Made by a program: the position numbers and the translations under genes. A DNA stretch of 64,000 nt from assembly GCA_028095005.1 (NCBI GenBank), contig CM051462.1, positions 86,873,846 to 86,937,845 of the forward strand. The letters run 5' to 3'. Below are positions 44,902-55,990 of this stretch, in pieces. Below the pieces are notes generated by a model. The model was not told the DNA's origin, made no database searches, and saw nothing but the letters and a program-made list of their open reading frames with translations. Each line of letters opens with the position of its first letter. The first letter of the stretch is position 1. Source of the DNA: Rhynchospora pubera (taxonomy: Eukaryota; Streptophyta; Magnoliopsida; Poales; Cyperaceae).

Positions 44902-45585
44902 TTTCTAAGAACAAAAGGTAATTTGTTTTTGTAGTTGTCTATTTTTACCATTTAATGTGTACAGTTGCACTTGATTGAAATTTAATATTTTTCTGTCATT
45001 TCTTGTAAAGTCATATATCTGTTTCACACTGGTTTCGGTGCTCGGCCTCGAAGTTTGACATTTGTTCTGTGAAGTCTGAATAGTCCTCACACAAGAAAAC
45101 AGATAAATGTTTAAAGGATATTTGTACACAAGAGGTAAATTGAAAATGAAATTTGGTATTTTTAGAGAGGAAATGTACTTTTGCAAGTTATCTTGCTAAC
45201 CTAGCATTAGACATTTGAAATTTGTAGCTTAATCTGACACTGCGGTAAAAGTAATCCTCAGTTCTTTGTTTAAGGTGATATAATTTTTGGTTGTTTGTGT
45301 TTATAGGAATGCGAATTGGCTTCTGGAACCCTGCATTGGAGATTTGGAGTTATTGGAGCATCTCTCTTTTCAGTGTGTTGCTGCAGTTAGCTTGGCACAA
45401 ACTAACTAGTTTTTGTTTTATGTTTTTTGGTAACTATAGACACTGTTTCCTATTTGAGATCAGCTTTGGCAGATTATTGTCTGATGTAACTGGATTATCA
45501 GCAAGTTGTGAATTGGTATTGGCGTATTGCCTTTGGTCTTTGTGAATGTTTTTATTCTGGGTTTCCTAAGACCTGAATACATAGG
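44902..45585 (+). other. 3' region of copy 3 with conserved spliced exon
   Basis: Donor AAAAG|GTAATT at 44917/44918 and acceptor TTATAG at 45306, then GAATGCGAATTGGCTTCTGG, matching copies 1 and 2. Confidence 0.45.
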
Positions 45586-45780
45586 GATCCGGATCCTCTA
45601 GTCGTTTTATAAAAATGACCGGTGGACGTTTCTTGATCTGAGCCATCTGATTTAATCTCAACAGTTAAATTTTTTCGGACGTATCAATCTAGTATTATTT
45701 ACGAGACATCCATTAACCGTTGAGATTAAATCGGACGCTCAGATCGTATAAAAACGTCCAGAGGATCTCGTTCCGAATTT
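45586..45780. mobile_element. MITE (CCTCT..GGACG..TGATTTAATCTCAAC family)
   Basis: Left ATCCGGATCCTCTAGTCG and right inverted GAGATCCTCTGGACG, with inner matching arms GATTTAATCTCAAC and its complement. Shares the core AATTTTTTCGGACGTATCAATCTAGTATT in part with 10199 and 60863. Confidence 0.65.
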
Positions 45781-46615
45781 GTAGGAGGCCACCTTATTCC
45801 GACCATTTTAGTATATTTGGATCTTATGCATGATTCGATATGTTCAGAACTGCATTCCTTAAACAGCCTGATTTTCAGCACAGATAATTAATTGATAAAG
45901 GCATCCTCCCGGCACTTCACATATCTCCGTAGTGATTTTCTCTTAGTGTTATTTGTTTTTTTTTTTCTTCTGTTTGTGATTAGTAAATTTGGTCATTTTA
46001 GCTGCACTTCCTTGAGAATGCAATAAGAAATCACAAATTTAGATATATATTTGTACAAATTGGTTTCAATCAAATATGTAAGATTACGATTGACGACAAT
46101 AAACCTAACTTTTCTTTTTTAAAGACACTGGAATTGGAGGCCTTTTAACTTCCCATGTTGTTCTTGAGCTGAACAGTTTTCCAACAAATTCAATGTATAC
46201 ATTTTTATTGTTTACTGTGAATGAGGTGGAATAACAATTAATTTTCTTTTAATTAATCGAATTATGTGAAAGTTGAGATTGTTCTCTAAATCTTGTGAGA
46301 GAAGCCATTTTTACTTTTATTTGTTCATTGAAAACTGCATTGGGCCCAAAATTGCCATTTTTTCTTTTAATTAATAGAACAATATCTCACAAAATAAAGA
46401 ATGAAAACTGCATTGGAATTTTTGGTTCATTGAGAACAAATAAAGAATGGGCTGTAATTTAATCTTGCTACAAAAATAGTATCTCAATGACAATTTTGGG
46501 CCAATTTCCTGAATCGTTCCGGCCCATGATCAATGATTTATGAGCCCAATATGCTTTATCAAATAAAATAGTTCCCTTGAGAGGCCTAATTGCTTATTAT
46601 CTCTCTCTCTCTCTC
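45781..46615. other. Intergenic upstream of MATH-BTB copy 4
   Basis: AT-rich; a (CT)n run at about 46600-46616 may mark the promoter or leader of copy 4. Confidence 0.4.
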
Positions 46616-46696
46616 AGGATCGCTTCCGCACAAGTGGAACCCTAACACCTGTTCCTTTGGAGATTGCAATTCCTGAGCGTTTTAGAGGTCGTCCCG
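46616..46696 (+). other. Probable 5'-UTR exon of MATH-BTB copy 4
   Basis: Less AT-rich leader ending in a good donor CCCG|GTAAG (46696/46697). The acceptor TTTACCAG ends at 47170, 13 bases before the ATG. This would be a 474-base leader intron. Confidence 0.5.
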
Positions 46697-47183
46697 GTAA
46701 GATTTCGGAACCAGTACCATTATTGTTTTAATTTTCGGGATTTATTCAGTTCGTGAGGTGTATTTGTGTATTGCCTAGTCGATACCTCCCAATTGTGGTG
46801 TATAATGTTCGTTTTGACAGTTTTAGTTTTGTTCCTCTAATTATGGTGGTTGATAGTTTGAACTTCGTGCGAAAATTTGGAATTTTATTCCTTGGGGCTG
46901 CAACAGTTCTGCTTAACTGCCAATTTGCTGCATTTCTTGTACCTCTGTGTGGTGGGTAGATGGGTGTTTGTGCTTTCTGTGCGGCCTTCGATGGCCAATT
47001 TAGTTAGGTTGTGGTGACGAATAAAGTGTTTGTTCACTCTGTGTTTGATGAAATGCCACAATGAGAGTGTAGTACCCAATTTACTTGCATTAAGTGTATC
47101 TCTGACCTAATAATACACTAAATTTTACAGGGATAACTAATTATGTCCGTGCTATTCTCACATTTACCAGGTAGAATAGAAAG

Positions 47184-48305
47184 ATGACCGAATTAGGTGA
47201 CGCTGATGGTAACTACATAGCATTAATCCCGGACGGTAGCTTCAAAATAGACTACAAAGCAACCAAATTCAAGAGCACTGGCAAAGCGATCAAGTCCCCT
47301 ACTTTCTACTCTGAAGGCCACAAATGGATCATCCACTACTTCCCTAATGGTTCCCACCAGGACGACAGCGGGGCTTACATCTCTCTCTACCTCGTCCTTA
47401 AAAGCCACGCTCATCTTCTGTGCACGAATTTCTCCTTTCGTCTATTACACAACAACGAAACTTGGTCGTCTACTCTCTTGCCAGTAGACTCAGCATGGAG
47501 AAGATCAACTTGCATATTTAGAAAAGTGGACTGTTTCCAGGGTTTTCGTGCATTCATGGAGAGATCAGTGTTAGAGGAACAGTATGTGAAAGAAGGTTCC
47601 TTTATACTCTCCTGCAACATCAAGGTACTGAATGAGGCATGGGAAAAGCCACCTCTAAGTTACCGGGTTGGTTTGCCGGCTTTCAGGTTCTTGCATGATG
47701 ATTTTAACGAACTTTTGGTGAGAAAGGAGATGACAGATGTTTCTTTTGAGGTCGATGGAGAGATCTTTATGGCACATCGGCTGGTATTAGCAGCAAGGTC
47801 TCCAGTTTTTAAGGCTGAGCTGTTTGGTTCAATGGCTGAAGCCAGCATGAAGTGCATAAAGATAAATGATATGAGTGCTTTGGTCTTCAAAGTGTTGCTT
47901 CATTTCATGTACACTGATTCATTGCCTAAGGTTGCTGAGCTTTTTGATGGTGATTCTGGCGAGCAAAATACCGACTTGTACATTTTGGCTCAGCATTTGT
48001 TGGTAGCTGCTGATCGGTACCGGCTAGAGGGCTTGAAAGAAATTTGTGAAGAGAAGCTCTGCATGGGTCTCACTTTAGAAACGGTTGTGACCTCACTTTC
48101 TTTGGCGAACCAACTCAACTGCAACCGCCTCAAAGATATTTGTCTTGATTTTGTCACAAAGCCAGTAAATTTCATGCAATTGGCAATTACTGATGCCTAT
48201 GTGCAGTTGATGCAGAGTTGTCCACTTCTTTTGGCGGAGCTTCGTAACCGTGTTAACCGCAACTCTACTTTATGTGTAACCCCAAAGAGGCATAGAATAG
48301 AATAG
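47184..48305 (+). CDS. MATH-BTB copy 4 (BPM-like CUL3 adaptor)
   Basis: Single coding exon, 373 residues from ATG in a good context (AAAGATGAC). MATH at about 18-155 (GSFKIDYKATKF, WIIHYFPNG, FMERSVLEEQYVKEGSF), BTB at about 175-295 (DDFNELLVRKEMTDVSFEVD, MAHRLVLAARSPVFKAELFG, LLHFMYTDSLP), BACK-like tail at about 300-355 and a basic end (TPKRHRIE) that could be part of a nuclear signal. All usual BTB landmarks (AHR, AARSPVF, YTD) are present. An acidic insertion (ELFDGDSGEQNTD) follows the YTDSLP motif, as in canonical BPM proteins and unlike the shorter loop of copies 1-3. This is the most typical member of the cluster and may be the ancestral-type copy. Confidence 0.92.
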   Translation: MTELGDADGNYIALIPDGSFKIDYKATKFKSTGKAIKSPTFYSEGHKWIIHYFPNGSHQDDSGAYISLYLVLKSHAHLLCTNFSFRLLHNNETWSSTLLPVDSAWRRSTCIFRKVDCFQGFRAFMERSVLEEQYVKEGSFILSCNIKVLNEAWEKPPLSYRVGLPAFRFLHDDFNELLVRKEMTDVSFEVDGEIFMAHRLVLAARSPVFKAELFGSMAEASMKCIKINDMSALVFKVLLHFMYTDSLPKVAELFDGDSGEQNTDLYILAQHLLVAADRYRLEGLKEICEEKLCMGLTLETVVTSLSLANQLNCNRLKDICLDFVTKPVNFMQLAITDAYVQLMQSCPLLLAELRNRVNRNSTLCVTPKRHRIE

Positions 48306-49201
48306 GTTAACTTAGAGATATGGTAGAAATAGGTCTGCTGGCATTAGGTACTCGCAGATGCCTTCTTTTTTGTTCATTTTCTCTTTATTCTTCTTTCTTA
48401 GTAAATTTCCTAGGTACTTCTGTGTGATTTAGAAGGGATGAATGAACAAAATGTTCTTGTGTGATATATTCATCAGTTATCTTTACCAAGTCTTTTGTCT
48501 TTTTCCTTTTGTTTAAGCAGGTGTGAGTTGCGACACCATAATCATATTGAAAGGAGGATACTTCAAGGATGATGAAAACAGAAGCTTTTTGACGGTTGCA
48601 GTTATTTTTAGAAAAAAAATAGAAATGTAAAAAAGTTTACTGAGCAATTAAACTTAGAACCAGATCAACATATATCTTGTAGGTGTATATCAGGTTCTTG
48701 CTCCTGTAATTTGGATCCAAACTAAGGTTTTTATAGATCAATTATGATTTATAACCATTGCAGAAAACTAGTTGCATTTTGCTACTACACCTTGCTTTCG
48801 GCTCTAAGCTGTCCAAAATCTAAAGGAGCGCAGTTCCAGCTATTCATTTGAAAACTATCACGGTATCAATTACAACTTTTATGATGTAAACAATGATTGT
48901 GTCATCAGCTTCATCGAACAACGTAAAGTACAGCTCAAATACAAATCAATTAAGGGGGAAAAAACTGAAAAAGCGCCCCAATACAAATCAAATCAGCATG
49001 ATAATAGACAATAAACAAAACGATCTAATTTGCGGCTCATCCATTATTTTGAGCTTCAAACAGAAGTAGAGCTAACAAATCCAGTGCCACAGTGATTACC
49101 ATAAATGAATGCAAAGCATTTTTATTAAAGCTTATTGTCATAATTTTTAGTTTTCTGATCTTTAGCCTAATTCCATGGAAGGGAATAGTCCTAATTAATG
49201 G
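48306..49201. other. Intergenic between MATH-BTB copy 4 and the BAHD pseudogene
   Basis: Probably holds the 3' UTR of copy 4 in its left part. No gene or element recognised. Confidence 0.4.
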
Positions 49202-50100
49202 TTATTTAATTTGCTCATTGGCAAACAATAACTCGTCATAAAACACCTTCACAAACTGTTTCCTGGTTGAAGGATCGAGCGACAGTAAAATTTTAATGCC
49301 AGCATCATTTCCCAGTTCATTCATTATGTAGGCAACTCTATTATCTGTAGGTCGTTCCCACGAAAACAGTTGTGGGGCGCCCCATCCAAAATTTACATCA
49401 CAAAGTGGCACTCCAAGAATGGTTCTAACCATTAGATCAGATTCTGATACATCTTTGGTCGCGAGAGACATTTTCTTGTCCAACATTACCTCCGCCGCGT
49501 AATCAATTTACCTGATCTACTCATCCTTGAGTCTATTGAATTCAGCCTTGACAGTGCGAGCCACATCACCAATTGGATTTGATGTAATCTTGAAGACTTC
49601 GGATGTCGCAGCCATCCGAATCGATCCATTACCAAAATAATCTGGGATTGGAGGATGTATGCGGTTGCGTATGTCCGCAGCAAAATAGAGATTTGACTTG
49701 GTGTCCGGAGCAAGTTTTTGTGCAATGCAGTAGCACTTCCAGACGAGTGCTGAAACTGCACAGAAGGTCGAAACACAGGTAATATTGCCACCATTGCTGC
49801 ATCGCATTTTGAGGATCCTAATTTGTTCTCTTGAGAGTTTGAACAAACTTAGAACACAAGACTCTGGGTTATCTTTTTTTGTGAAGGATCACACGTGTAC
49901 ATAGGAAATTCAAAGCTGACTTTTGGCGGGGACCGAGCACAAAGAGGTGCATTATTAAAGGATGGTGGGACAATGCTTTTTAGGTCTCCCCGCGCAATCC
50001 TACTCCACGTTTGGAACATATGAGCAGCATTTCCACCATCCAATAAGATGTGATTACTTGAACTGCCTAGCATGAGACTACCACACTTCAGATGGGTTAC
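49202..50100 (-). pseudogene. BAHD (HCT-like) acyltransferase pseudogene, second exon only
   Basis: Similar to hydroxycinnamoyl-CoA:shikimate/spermidine-type BAHD enzymes, which transfer acyl groups in the cytosol. An acceptor CAG at 50103-50101 precedes VTHLKCGSLMLGSSSNHILLDGG, which contains the HxxxD motif (HILLD). A frameshift in an A-run near 49875 separates this from FKLSREQIRILK...YFAADIRNRIHPPIPDYFGN. Two stops (TAG, TAA) then lie in DE*IR*IDYAAEVM near 49495-49515. The structural DFGWG motif reads NFGWG. No first exon (about 130 residues) was found upstream on the minus strand. Clear pseudogene. Confidence 0.85.
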
Positions 50101-50103
50101 CTG

Positions 50104-50308
50104 CACAACAATAAGAGTGATGTTAGATCAATAACTCACTTCAACATAAAATCTAATTAAAAACATCAAGAGCTGTTAATTACTTAATTATACTGTTACT
50201 CTCAACTGAAAACTCACTACTGTAGAAAAACTCACTACCCATCACCATAACCATCATAATATTATGTTATATTGTTAAAAATTCTTACAATAATCATTAT
50301 TATTATTC
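50104..50308. other. Short AT-rich interval
   Basis: Would be intron 1 of the former BAHD gene. No exon 1 seen. Confidence 0.35.
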
Positions 50309-50362
50309 ATTCCCGGACTACACCGAGCATATGTAGATGCTTGTGCTGGCAACATTGCAGGT
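50309..50362 (+). pseudogene. Relic of an mTERF gene 3' end
   Basis: Reads IPGLHRAYVDACAG, matching IPGLHRAYADACAG near the C-terminus of the mTERF copy at 62250-62290, with close nucleotide agreement over about 45 bases. Nothing upstream continues the match, so a deleted or exchanged copy is likely. Confidence 0.45.
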
Positions 50363-50629
50363 CTCAAATGGTTTGAGAGATTCTTACAGGTTTAGAACCT
50401 GAATTTATATTTTGATTACTCAGCTTCTTAAGTTACATTTTTGTATTATCTTTTTTGCAACATTTTAAAGTGAACGCAGAGCACCATTTGTCACAAATAT
50501 GTGAAATTGATATAAACAATAGATTTTGTTGAAGCTAACTCTGGGAATTATCATGTGCTGTTCTCCATTAATTATGAATTTCTCCTGTAGTTACAATTTT
50601 CAATTTTGTCATTATCATTTCTCACTTGT

Positions 50630-51010
50630 GTTGTGCAATTGAAATTGTAAAACAAAAAACTTTTGGATTATTGCTCAGCCAGAAATTGGGACGGGCAGCT
50701 CTTGAGTGTACCTATATATAGGTCGATCTGATGGATAAAGGGGCACCATTCTGCATCTGTGTGATCTGATGGATAAAGGGGCACCATCTGGCATCTGTGT
50801 GGATTTCTTATTCTGCTGGGTGTCTAGGTAGAGTCAGAATTCAAATAATTCTGCTGCAATTGTAAAACAAAGGAACTTTGGATATTGCTCAGCAAAATTA
50901 GCTAGATCAATATAGGTCGATCTGATGAATTAAAAGGGCACCATGCTGCGTTTGTCTGGATTTCATAATCTGCTGGTTGTCTGGGTAGAGAGTCCGAATG
51001 CATATATGTC
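50630..51010 (+). repeat. Imperfect tandem repeats with GGTCGATCTGATGGATAAA
   Basis: Two long units (about 50638-50850 and 50855-51005) share CAATTGTAAAACAAA, GGTCGATCTGATG, GGGCACCAT and TCTGCTGG..GTCT. The first contains an additional short internal repeat of GATCTGATGGATAAAGGGGC. Confidence 0.6.
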
Positions 51011-51036
51011 AGGTCTAACCTAACCGTTTTGCCTGT

Positions 51037-51957
51037 TAGATACTAATGATTGTTTTGTGGAGGGGGAATCCCTCTGGTAAATTTACTGCAAGAGATGTCT
51101 ATGTCTGGCTTGATGATAGAATTGGGACTGATCCATTTTATTTGTCTATTTGGCGTTTGAAAATTCCTGTGAAAATACAAATCATTTTGTGGCTTCTTAG
51201 TAAAAGGAGGTTACTGACGAGGTATAGGTTGAATAAAATTGGGTGGAGTGGGCGGCTTGAATGCATGTTCTGTGATGAGGTGGAGACACTCAATCATCTT
51301 TTTTTTTTATTGTTATCATATCCAGCCTATTTGGATATGGGTTCTTCAGAAATTAAATATAGAGGAGCCCCTCATTCCTTAACTGACTTTTATAATTTTG
51401 CCAACTCAGTTTCAAAAAGAATACTTTATACCCGGTGTTTGATAAGTGCAGACATTCTCTGGAGTTGTTGGCTGCAGCGTAATATGTTTGTTTTAATGAT
51501 GCCTCACCAAGCTCACTGAGAACATTTGGTGCTAAAATGAAAGCTTTGTTGATATACTGTTCAAGTGCCTGGGAGCATGACATGAAGCAGCAGGTGTTAC
51601 AACTGGTGTTATCAAGCCATAACTATAGAATTATTTTCACTCTCTACTTTTCTTGTCTGTGTAGACTGTCAGAATGTATCCTTGTGTACTTGTGTGGATT
51701 GTCTAGGATGTTTGCTACGGGGTATTCCTCTGGTCAGAGGGTTGACTTGCTTAATTATTTTGCTTATAGGCATTGAATAAAAGGGAGATAGCACAGCAGT
51801 GCTTGGGGTAGAGTACTGGTGCATTGCTTTTTGGTTTTCCTGGTTTGTATTGAATTGGGTTTGGCTGCAGAGATGAGTAAGCCTTTGTCTGTATTTGTTT
51901 GTTTTTCTTAGTTGAAAAGTGGTAAAGCGCTCTTCTACTTATTTCCAAAAAAAAAAA
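51037..51957 (+). mobile_element. 3' end of a LINE (zinc-binding RT domain and tail)
   Basis: An open frame (51046-51519) reads FTARDVYVWL..., WRLKIPVKIQIILWLLSKRR and CMFCDEVETLNHLFF, the zf-RVT domain (C-x2-C...H) at the end of plant L1 ORF2. It is followed by a long 3' UTR and an A-tail at about 51943-51957. The 5' part of the element is absent. The tail is duplicated at 54843-55286, so the LINE predates the local duplication. Confidence 0.75.
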
Positions 51958-53003
51958 TAATAATAATACTAACCTTTTTGCTAAAATAACATGATAAAGT
52001 CACTATCCTGTCAAAGTGCGTCTATTAATCATAACCACTAGTAAGTATCGTTAAAATCATGGCTCCTAATAAGAAAGAAATAACATTGAATGTTTTGTTT
52101 CTGTTTTTGTAGTGATGTCCTCCTGTACCTACGCTAATAACAGTTGTGCTGTAACTTACCTCAATTACGCTTAATGGTCCATATTTATTACATCTATTAT
52201 TTTTTTTTATAATTTGGGTTGTTCAATTGTGATTGAGCCATTGAGGGCAAATTGAATAGCTCAGCTTCTTCTGACATTTTTCTAGTAAGGTGCAGTTTCC
52301 TGTCAGTAAGATTTTCATTTGATGGTTTTATATTGATGGTAGATCGACTTCGAGTATACAATAATTTTAGAGAAAAGATAGTGCTTGATGAGGTTGGATC
52401 TGCGATTATCACTGTTATGATTTATCAATTGAAGAGCTAAACTTTAATCTGCAATCTCTACTGAAGTCGAAGATAACCATTTAATTATGCTCCCTCCTAC
52501 AGCATTATGCCAATTGATACCTTAGAATGATGTGCAATAAACCAGAACGTAAAATCGGACATCATTCTGTAGGATTCAATATATCAGTAAAAAATAAAAT
52601 TACGTTTGATTTAATTTAACGGTTTACTAAAGTTTGCTAACTTTTTATAAGATTATTTGATAGTATATAGGCAAAGTAGATTGCTTAAATTGTGGCCAAT
52701 CAAAGCAATACATCATAGACGACGACGACGACAACAACTAAGCAAAGAAATTAATACCATTGCAAAATTCAGTGCAGAGTAATTTATCTTGATCACAACA
52801 ATACCCACAGATTTAAAAAGAAAAAAAAGAATATCAGAATTTGGAAAACGCCATTGGTACATCACGTGTGTTTCTGGAGCGATGGAGTTGTGGACGTGCA
52901 TCCATCCAAGGGCTGTTAACAGGCCCCAGAGTCCAGTGCAACTGTCTGCGGCTCCCTCGAGACTCCAGTTCAGCAGTTCTCTGAGGCAGTTCCCTTCTCT
53001 CAC
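51958..53003 (+). repeat. Upstream region of mTERF copy 1 (duplicated)
   Basis: Matches 55287-55990 in order, including GGTAGATCGACTTC, ACCATTTAATTATGCTCCCT, a (GAC)n microsatellite near 52718 and CATCCATCCAAGGGCTGTTA. This is the presumed promoter side of the duplicated mTERF unit. Confidence 0.75.
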
Positions 53004-53058
53004 TTGAAGTCAAAATTGGTCAAAACCCTCAACACTCCTCATCTGGTAGACTTGTACA

Positions 53059-54200
53059 ATGTCTATGAATCTCTTTCTGAGGCACCTGGGACCTTTCCAC
53101 CTCCCTCCTCCTTCTCCTGCTCCTTCTCCTTCTCCTTCTCTTTCTCCTTCTCCTTCTCTTCCCATTTCTCTTTCCCTCCCTCGCATTCGCCTCCTCTCCA
53201 CTGCCAATCCTGCGGTCTTCCTCCCGACAAAGCTCTTCGGGCATCCAAGTACATCCCCCACCTCAAATCCCCCGATAAGCCCGACGCTGTACTCCGGTTC
53301 CTCAGACAGACCGGTATAAGTGAGTCCGACATAACAGCTGCCGTGGCACGGGACCCTCGCATACTTTGCTCCCATGTGGAGAAGAACTGGAAACCAAATG
53401 TATCAAAGCTACAGGAGCTCGGCCTCTCCACAGAAGACATCTCTCGCATCATTTCCCGCAGCCCTGGTGTGTTCACGTTCAATTTTGTTCCAAAAATCGA
53501 CTTCTGGATGGGGGCTCTTGGCTCAATACACAATCTCTCTGTGGTCCTCAAAAAGGATGCGCTACTACTCCGTTGCAGCTTGGAGAAGGTACCTATGCCT
53601 AACTTGTCTTTCCTTCGAGAACAATGTGGTCTGTCTGTTCCACAAATTGTTCGGCTAGTTAAGTCAAGTCCTAAATTGATCAAATCTAGCCCTGAAGCTC
53701 TAAAGATTAAAGCTAAAAGAGCTGAGGAACTGGGGGTCAGATGTCCATCGCCAATGTTTCTGTATGCATTAATTATTGTCAGCACTCTGTCCCAACTCAT
53801 CATAGATGCAAGGCTAAATAACTTGAAAAGTTTCGGACTTTCACAGAAGGAGCTAAGCACGCTTGTAAGCAAACTTCCTCTTGTATTGACTCAACCAGAG
53901 GAAGTGATAGGCCGTAAAATAGAATTTCTGACAAAGGAGGCTGGTTGTGATAAGTTGTCCATTCTCAGTAATCCAGCTCTGCTCACTTACAGCTTGGAGA
54001 AGCGGTTGATTCCCCGGAACCTTGTTAGGAAGGTTCTGGAGCTGAAAGGGCTTCCAGATGCAAATCTGAAATTTGCAACTTTTGCACTTCTCTCAGAGAA
54101 GAAGTTTGTGGATAGGTTTGTTCTGCCACATGAGCAAGCTATTCCTGAACTCCACCAAGCATATACAAACGCGCGTTTTCTGGCAATTTTGCGGACTTAA
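53059..54200 (+). pseudogene. mTERF copy 1 with frameshifting deletion in the transit-peptide region
   Basis: mTERF proteins bind nucleic acid in mitochondria or plastids through stacked ~30-residue helical repeats. The ATG at 53059 starts MSMNLFLRHLGPFH, as in copy 2, but about 55 bases present in copy 2 (about 61260-61314) are missing after TGCCA at 53206. This shifts frame, and the reading ends at 53319. The mTERF repeats (SCGLPPDKALRASKYIPHL onward to LAILRT, stop at 54200) are open in another frame. That frame extends upstream without any ATG: its first codon at 53004 is TTG, and the first in-frame ATG is deep inside the domain. The repeat part has no internal stops, so the lesion looks recent. 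It could be rescued by splicing or a non-ATG start, but then without a normal transit peptide. Confidence 0.75.
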
Positions 54201-54842
54201 GCACTTTGGAATATGTTTGGTTGACTTTCTTGCAGGTTTACGTGATGCATTTAGATTTTACCAAAGTCCGATTCTTCAGTTTCATTTTTCATTACTTCTT
54301 TTTATAAGCTTATTGAGTTGAGCAACACCTTGTAACTCTACTATCTAAGGTCAGTTCGGTGACTGTAGGTTTTCTTGACCTGCTCATTTTTTGGGTTAGG
54401 TCGCAATGTGAACTTGTTTATGCTTCAATATAATGTTTGCTAAAATAACATGGTATGGTGAAAAGAACCAACTATTCCATCTGAGGACATCTGATATCAA
54501 GAACTACTGCTGAGCATTAAACTGTAATTTCTAATTTTAATTAAATAACTTGTACTAAAATAATTTGTATCGGTAACGATAATGGTCCAGATAATCATCC
54601 TGTGCCATTACTGATGTTGTGTGATTTCCACAGAGGTTTATTAATTGAAGAGTGGCACCTACTTTGGCCTGATGGTGTCAGTGACATGATATCTGGTAGT
54701 TTAATTGTCTGGGTGTGATCCAGTTAAGGATTACTGCACTGATCATAAGGATTACTGTATGTTCAAATGATTGGTACAATCCAAATGTGGTATGCAACTG
54801 GTCATTTTCTTTTAGAATCTGAATCTTATGAAGAACTGGAAA
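54201..54842 (+). repeat. 3' flank of mTERF copy 1
   Basis: Resembles the 3' flank of copy 2 (62329-62985): shared GTGACTTTCTTG-like, GAGCAACACCTTGTAACTCT and ATCATAAGGATTAC. The match ends where the LINE-tail duplicate begins. Confidence 0.65.
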
Positions 54843-55286
54843 GTTCAGGTGCCTGGGAGCATGACATGAAGCAGCGGGTGTTACAGCTGGTGGACATAGA
54901 GGGGCTGCCAATGCAGCTTATGGGTCCTGTATCAAGCCATGACTGAAGACTTCTTTTCACTCTCTACTTTTCTCTGTTTGTGTTGGTTTAGACTGTCAGA
55001 ATGTATCCTTGTGTACTTGTGTGGATTGTCTAGGATGTTTGCTATGGGGTATTCCTCTGGTCAGAGGGTTGACTTGCTTAATTATTTTGCATCTATGAGG
55101 CATTGAATAAAAGGGAGATAGCACACCAGTGCTTGGGGTAGATTACTGGTGCATTGCTTTTTGGTTTTCCTGGTCTGTATTGAATTGGGTTTGGCTGCAG
55201 ATAAGTAAGCCTTTCTCTGTATTTGTTTGTTTATCTTAGTTAAAAGTGGTAAAGCGCTCCTGTACTTATTTCGAAAAAAAAAAATC
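54843..55286 (+). mobile_element. Duplicate of the LINE 3' tail
   Basis: Begins AGGTGCCTGGGAGCATGACA and matches 51562-51957, with extra sequence near 54887-54930 not present in the other copy. Ends in an A-run. Confidence 0.7.
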
Positions 55287-55990
55287 TAACCTTTTTCCTG
55301 TCAGTAAGATTTTCATTTGATGGTAGATCGACTTCAATTACACAATAGTTTTAGAGAAAAGATAGTGTTTGATGTGGTTGGATCTGCGATTATCACTGTT
55401 ATCATTTATCAATTGAAGAGCTAAATCTTAATCTGCAATCTCTACTAAAGTCAAAGATAACCATTTAATTATGCTCCCTCCTTCAGCATTCATGACCATC
55501 TTTGAGTTGTATCAGTGAGCAGGATAACCGTTATGCCAATTGATACATTAGAATGATGTGTAATAAACCAGAACGTAAATTCGGACATCATGCTGTAGGA
55601 TTCAATATATCAATAAAAAATAAAATTACGTTTAATTAACGGTTTACTAGAGTTTTCTGACATTTTATAAGATTATTTGATAGTATATAGGCAAAGTAGA
55701 TTGCTTAAATTGTGGCCTATCAAAGCAATACATCATAGACGAAGACGACGACAACAACAACAACTAAGCAAAGAAATTAATGCCATTGCAAAATTCAGTG
55801 CAGATTAATTTATCTTGATCACAATGCCCACAGATTTAAAAAGAAAAAAAAATAAAGAAATCAGAATTTGGAAAACGCCACTGCTACATCACGTGTTTGT
55901 GGAGCGATGGAGTTGTGGACATGCATCCATCCAAGGGCTGTTAACAGGCCCCAGAGTCCAGTACAACTGTCTGCGGCTCCCTCCAGACTC
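55287..55990 (+). repeat. Ancestral upstream region of mTERF copy 2, now detached
   Basis: Matches the upstream region of copy 1 (52290-52970) but stops at CTCCAGACTC, where a Mutator-like element is inserted. The match resumes at 57035 and finally at 61045 next to copy 2. Confidence 0.75.

Noticed and set aside
53004..53058. Upstream start of mTERF copy 1 at 53004 (and of copy 2 at 61026)
   Set aside because: Both first codons are TTG, not ATG. In copy 2 the ATG at 61102 gives a transit peptide in frame with the domain.
53010..53872. Minus-strand Glu/Arg-rich frames opposite the mTERF copies
   Set aside because: They are shadows of the (CTTCTC)n-rich transit-peptide coding tract and of the mTERF repeats.
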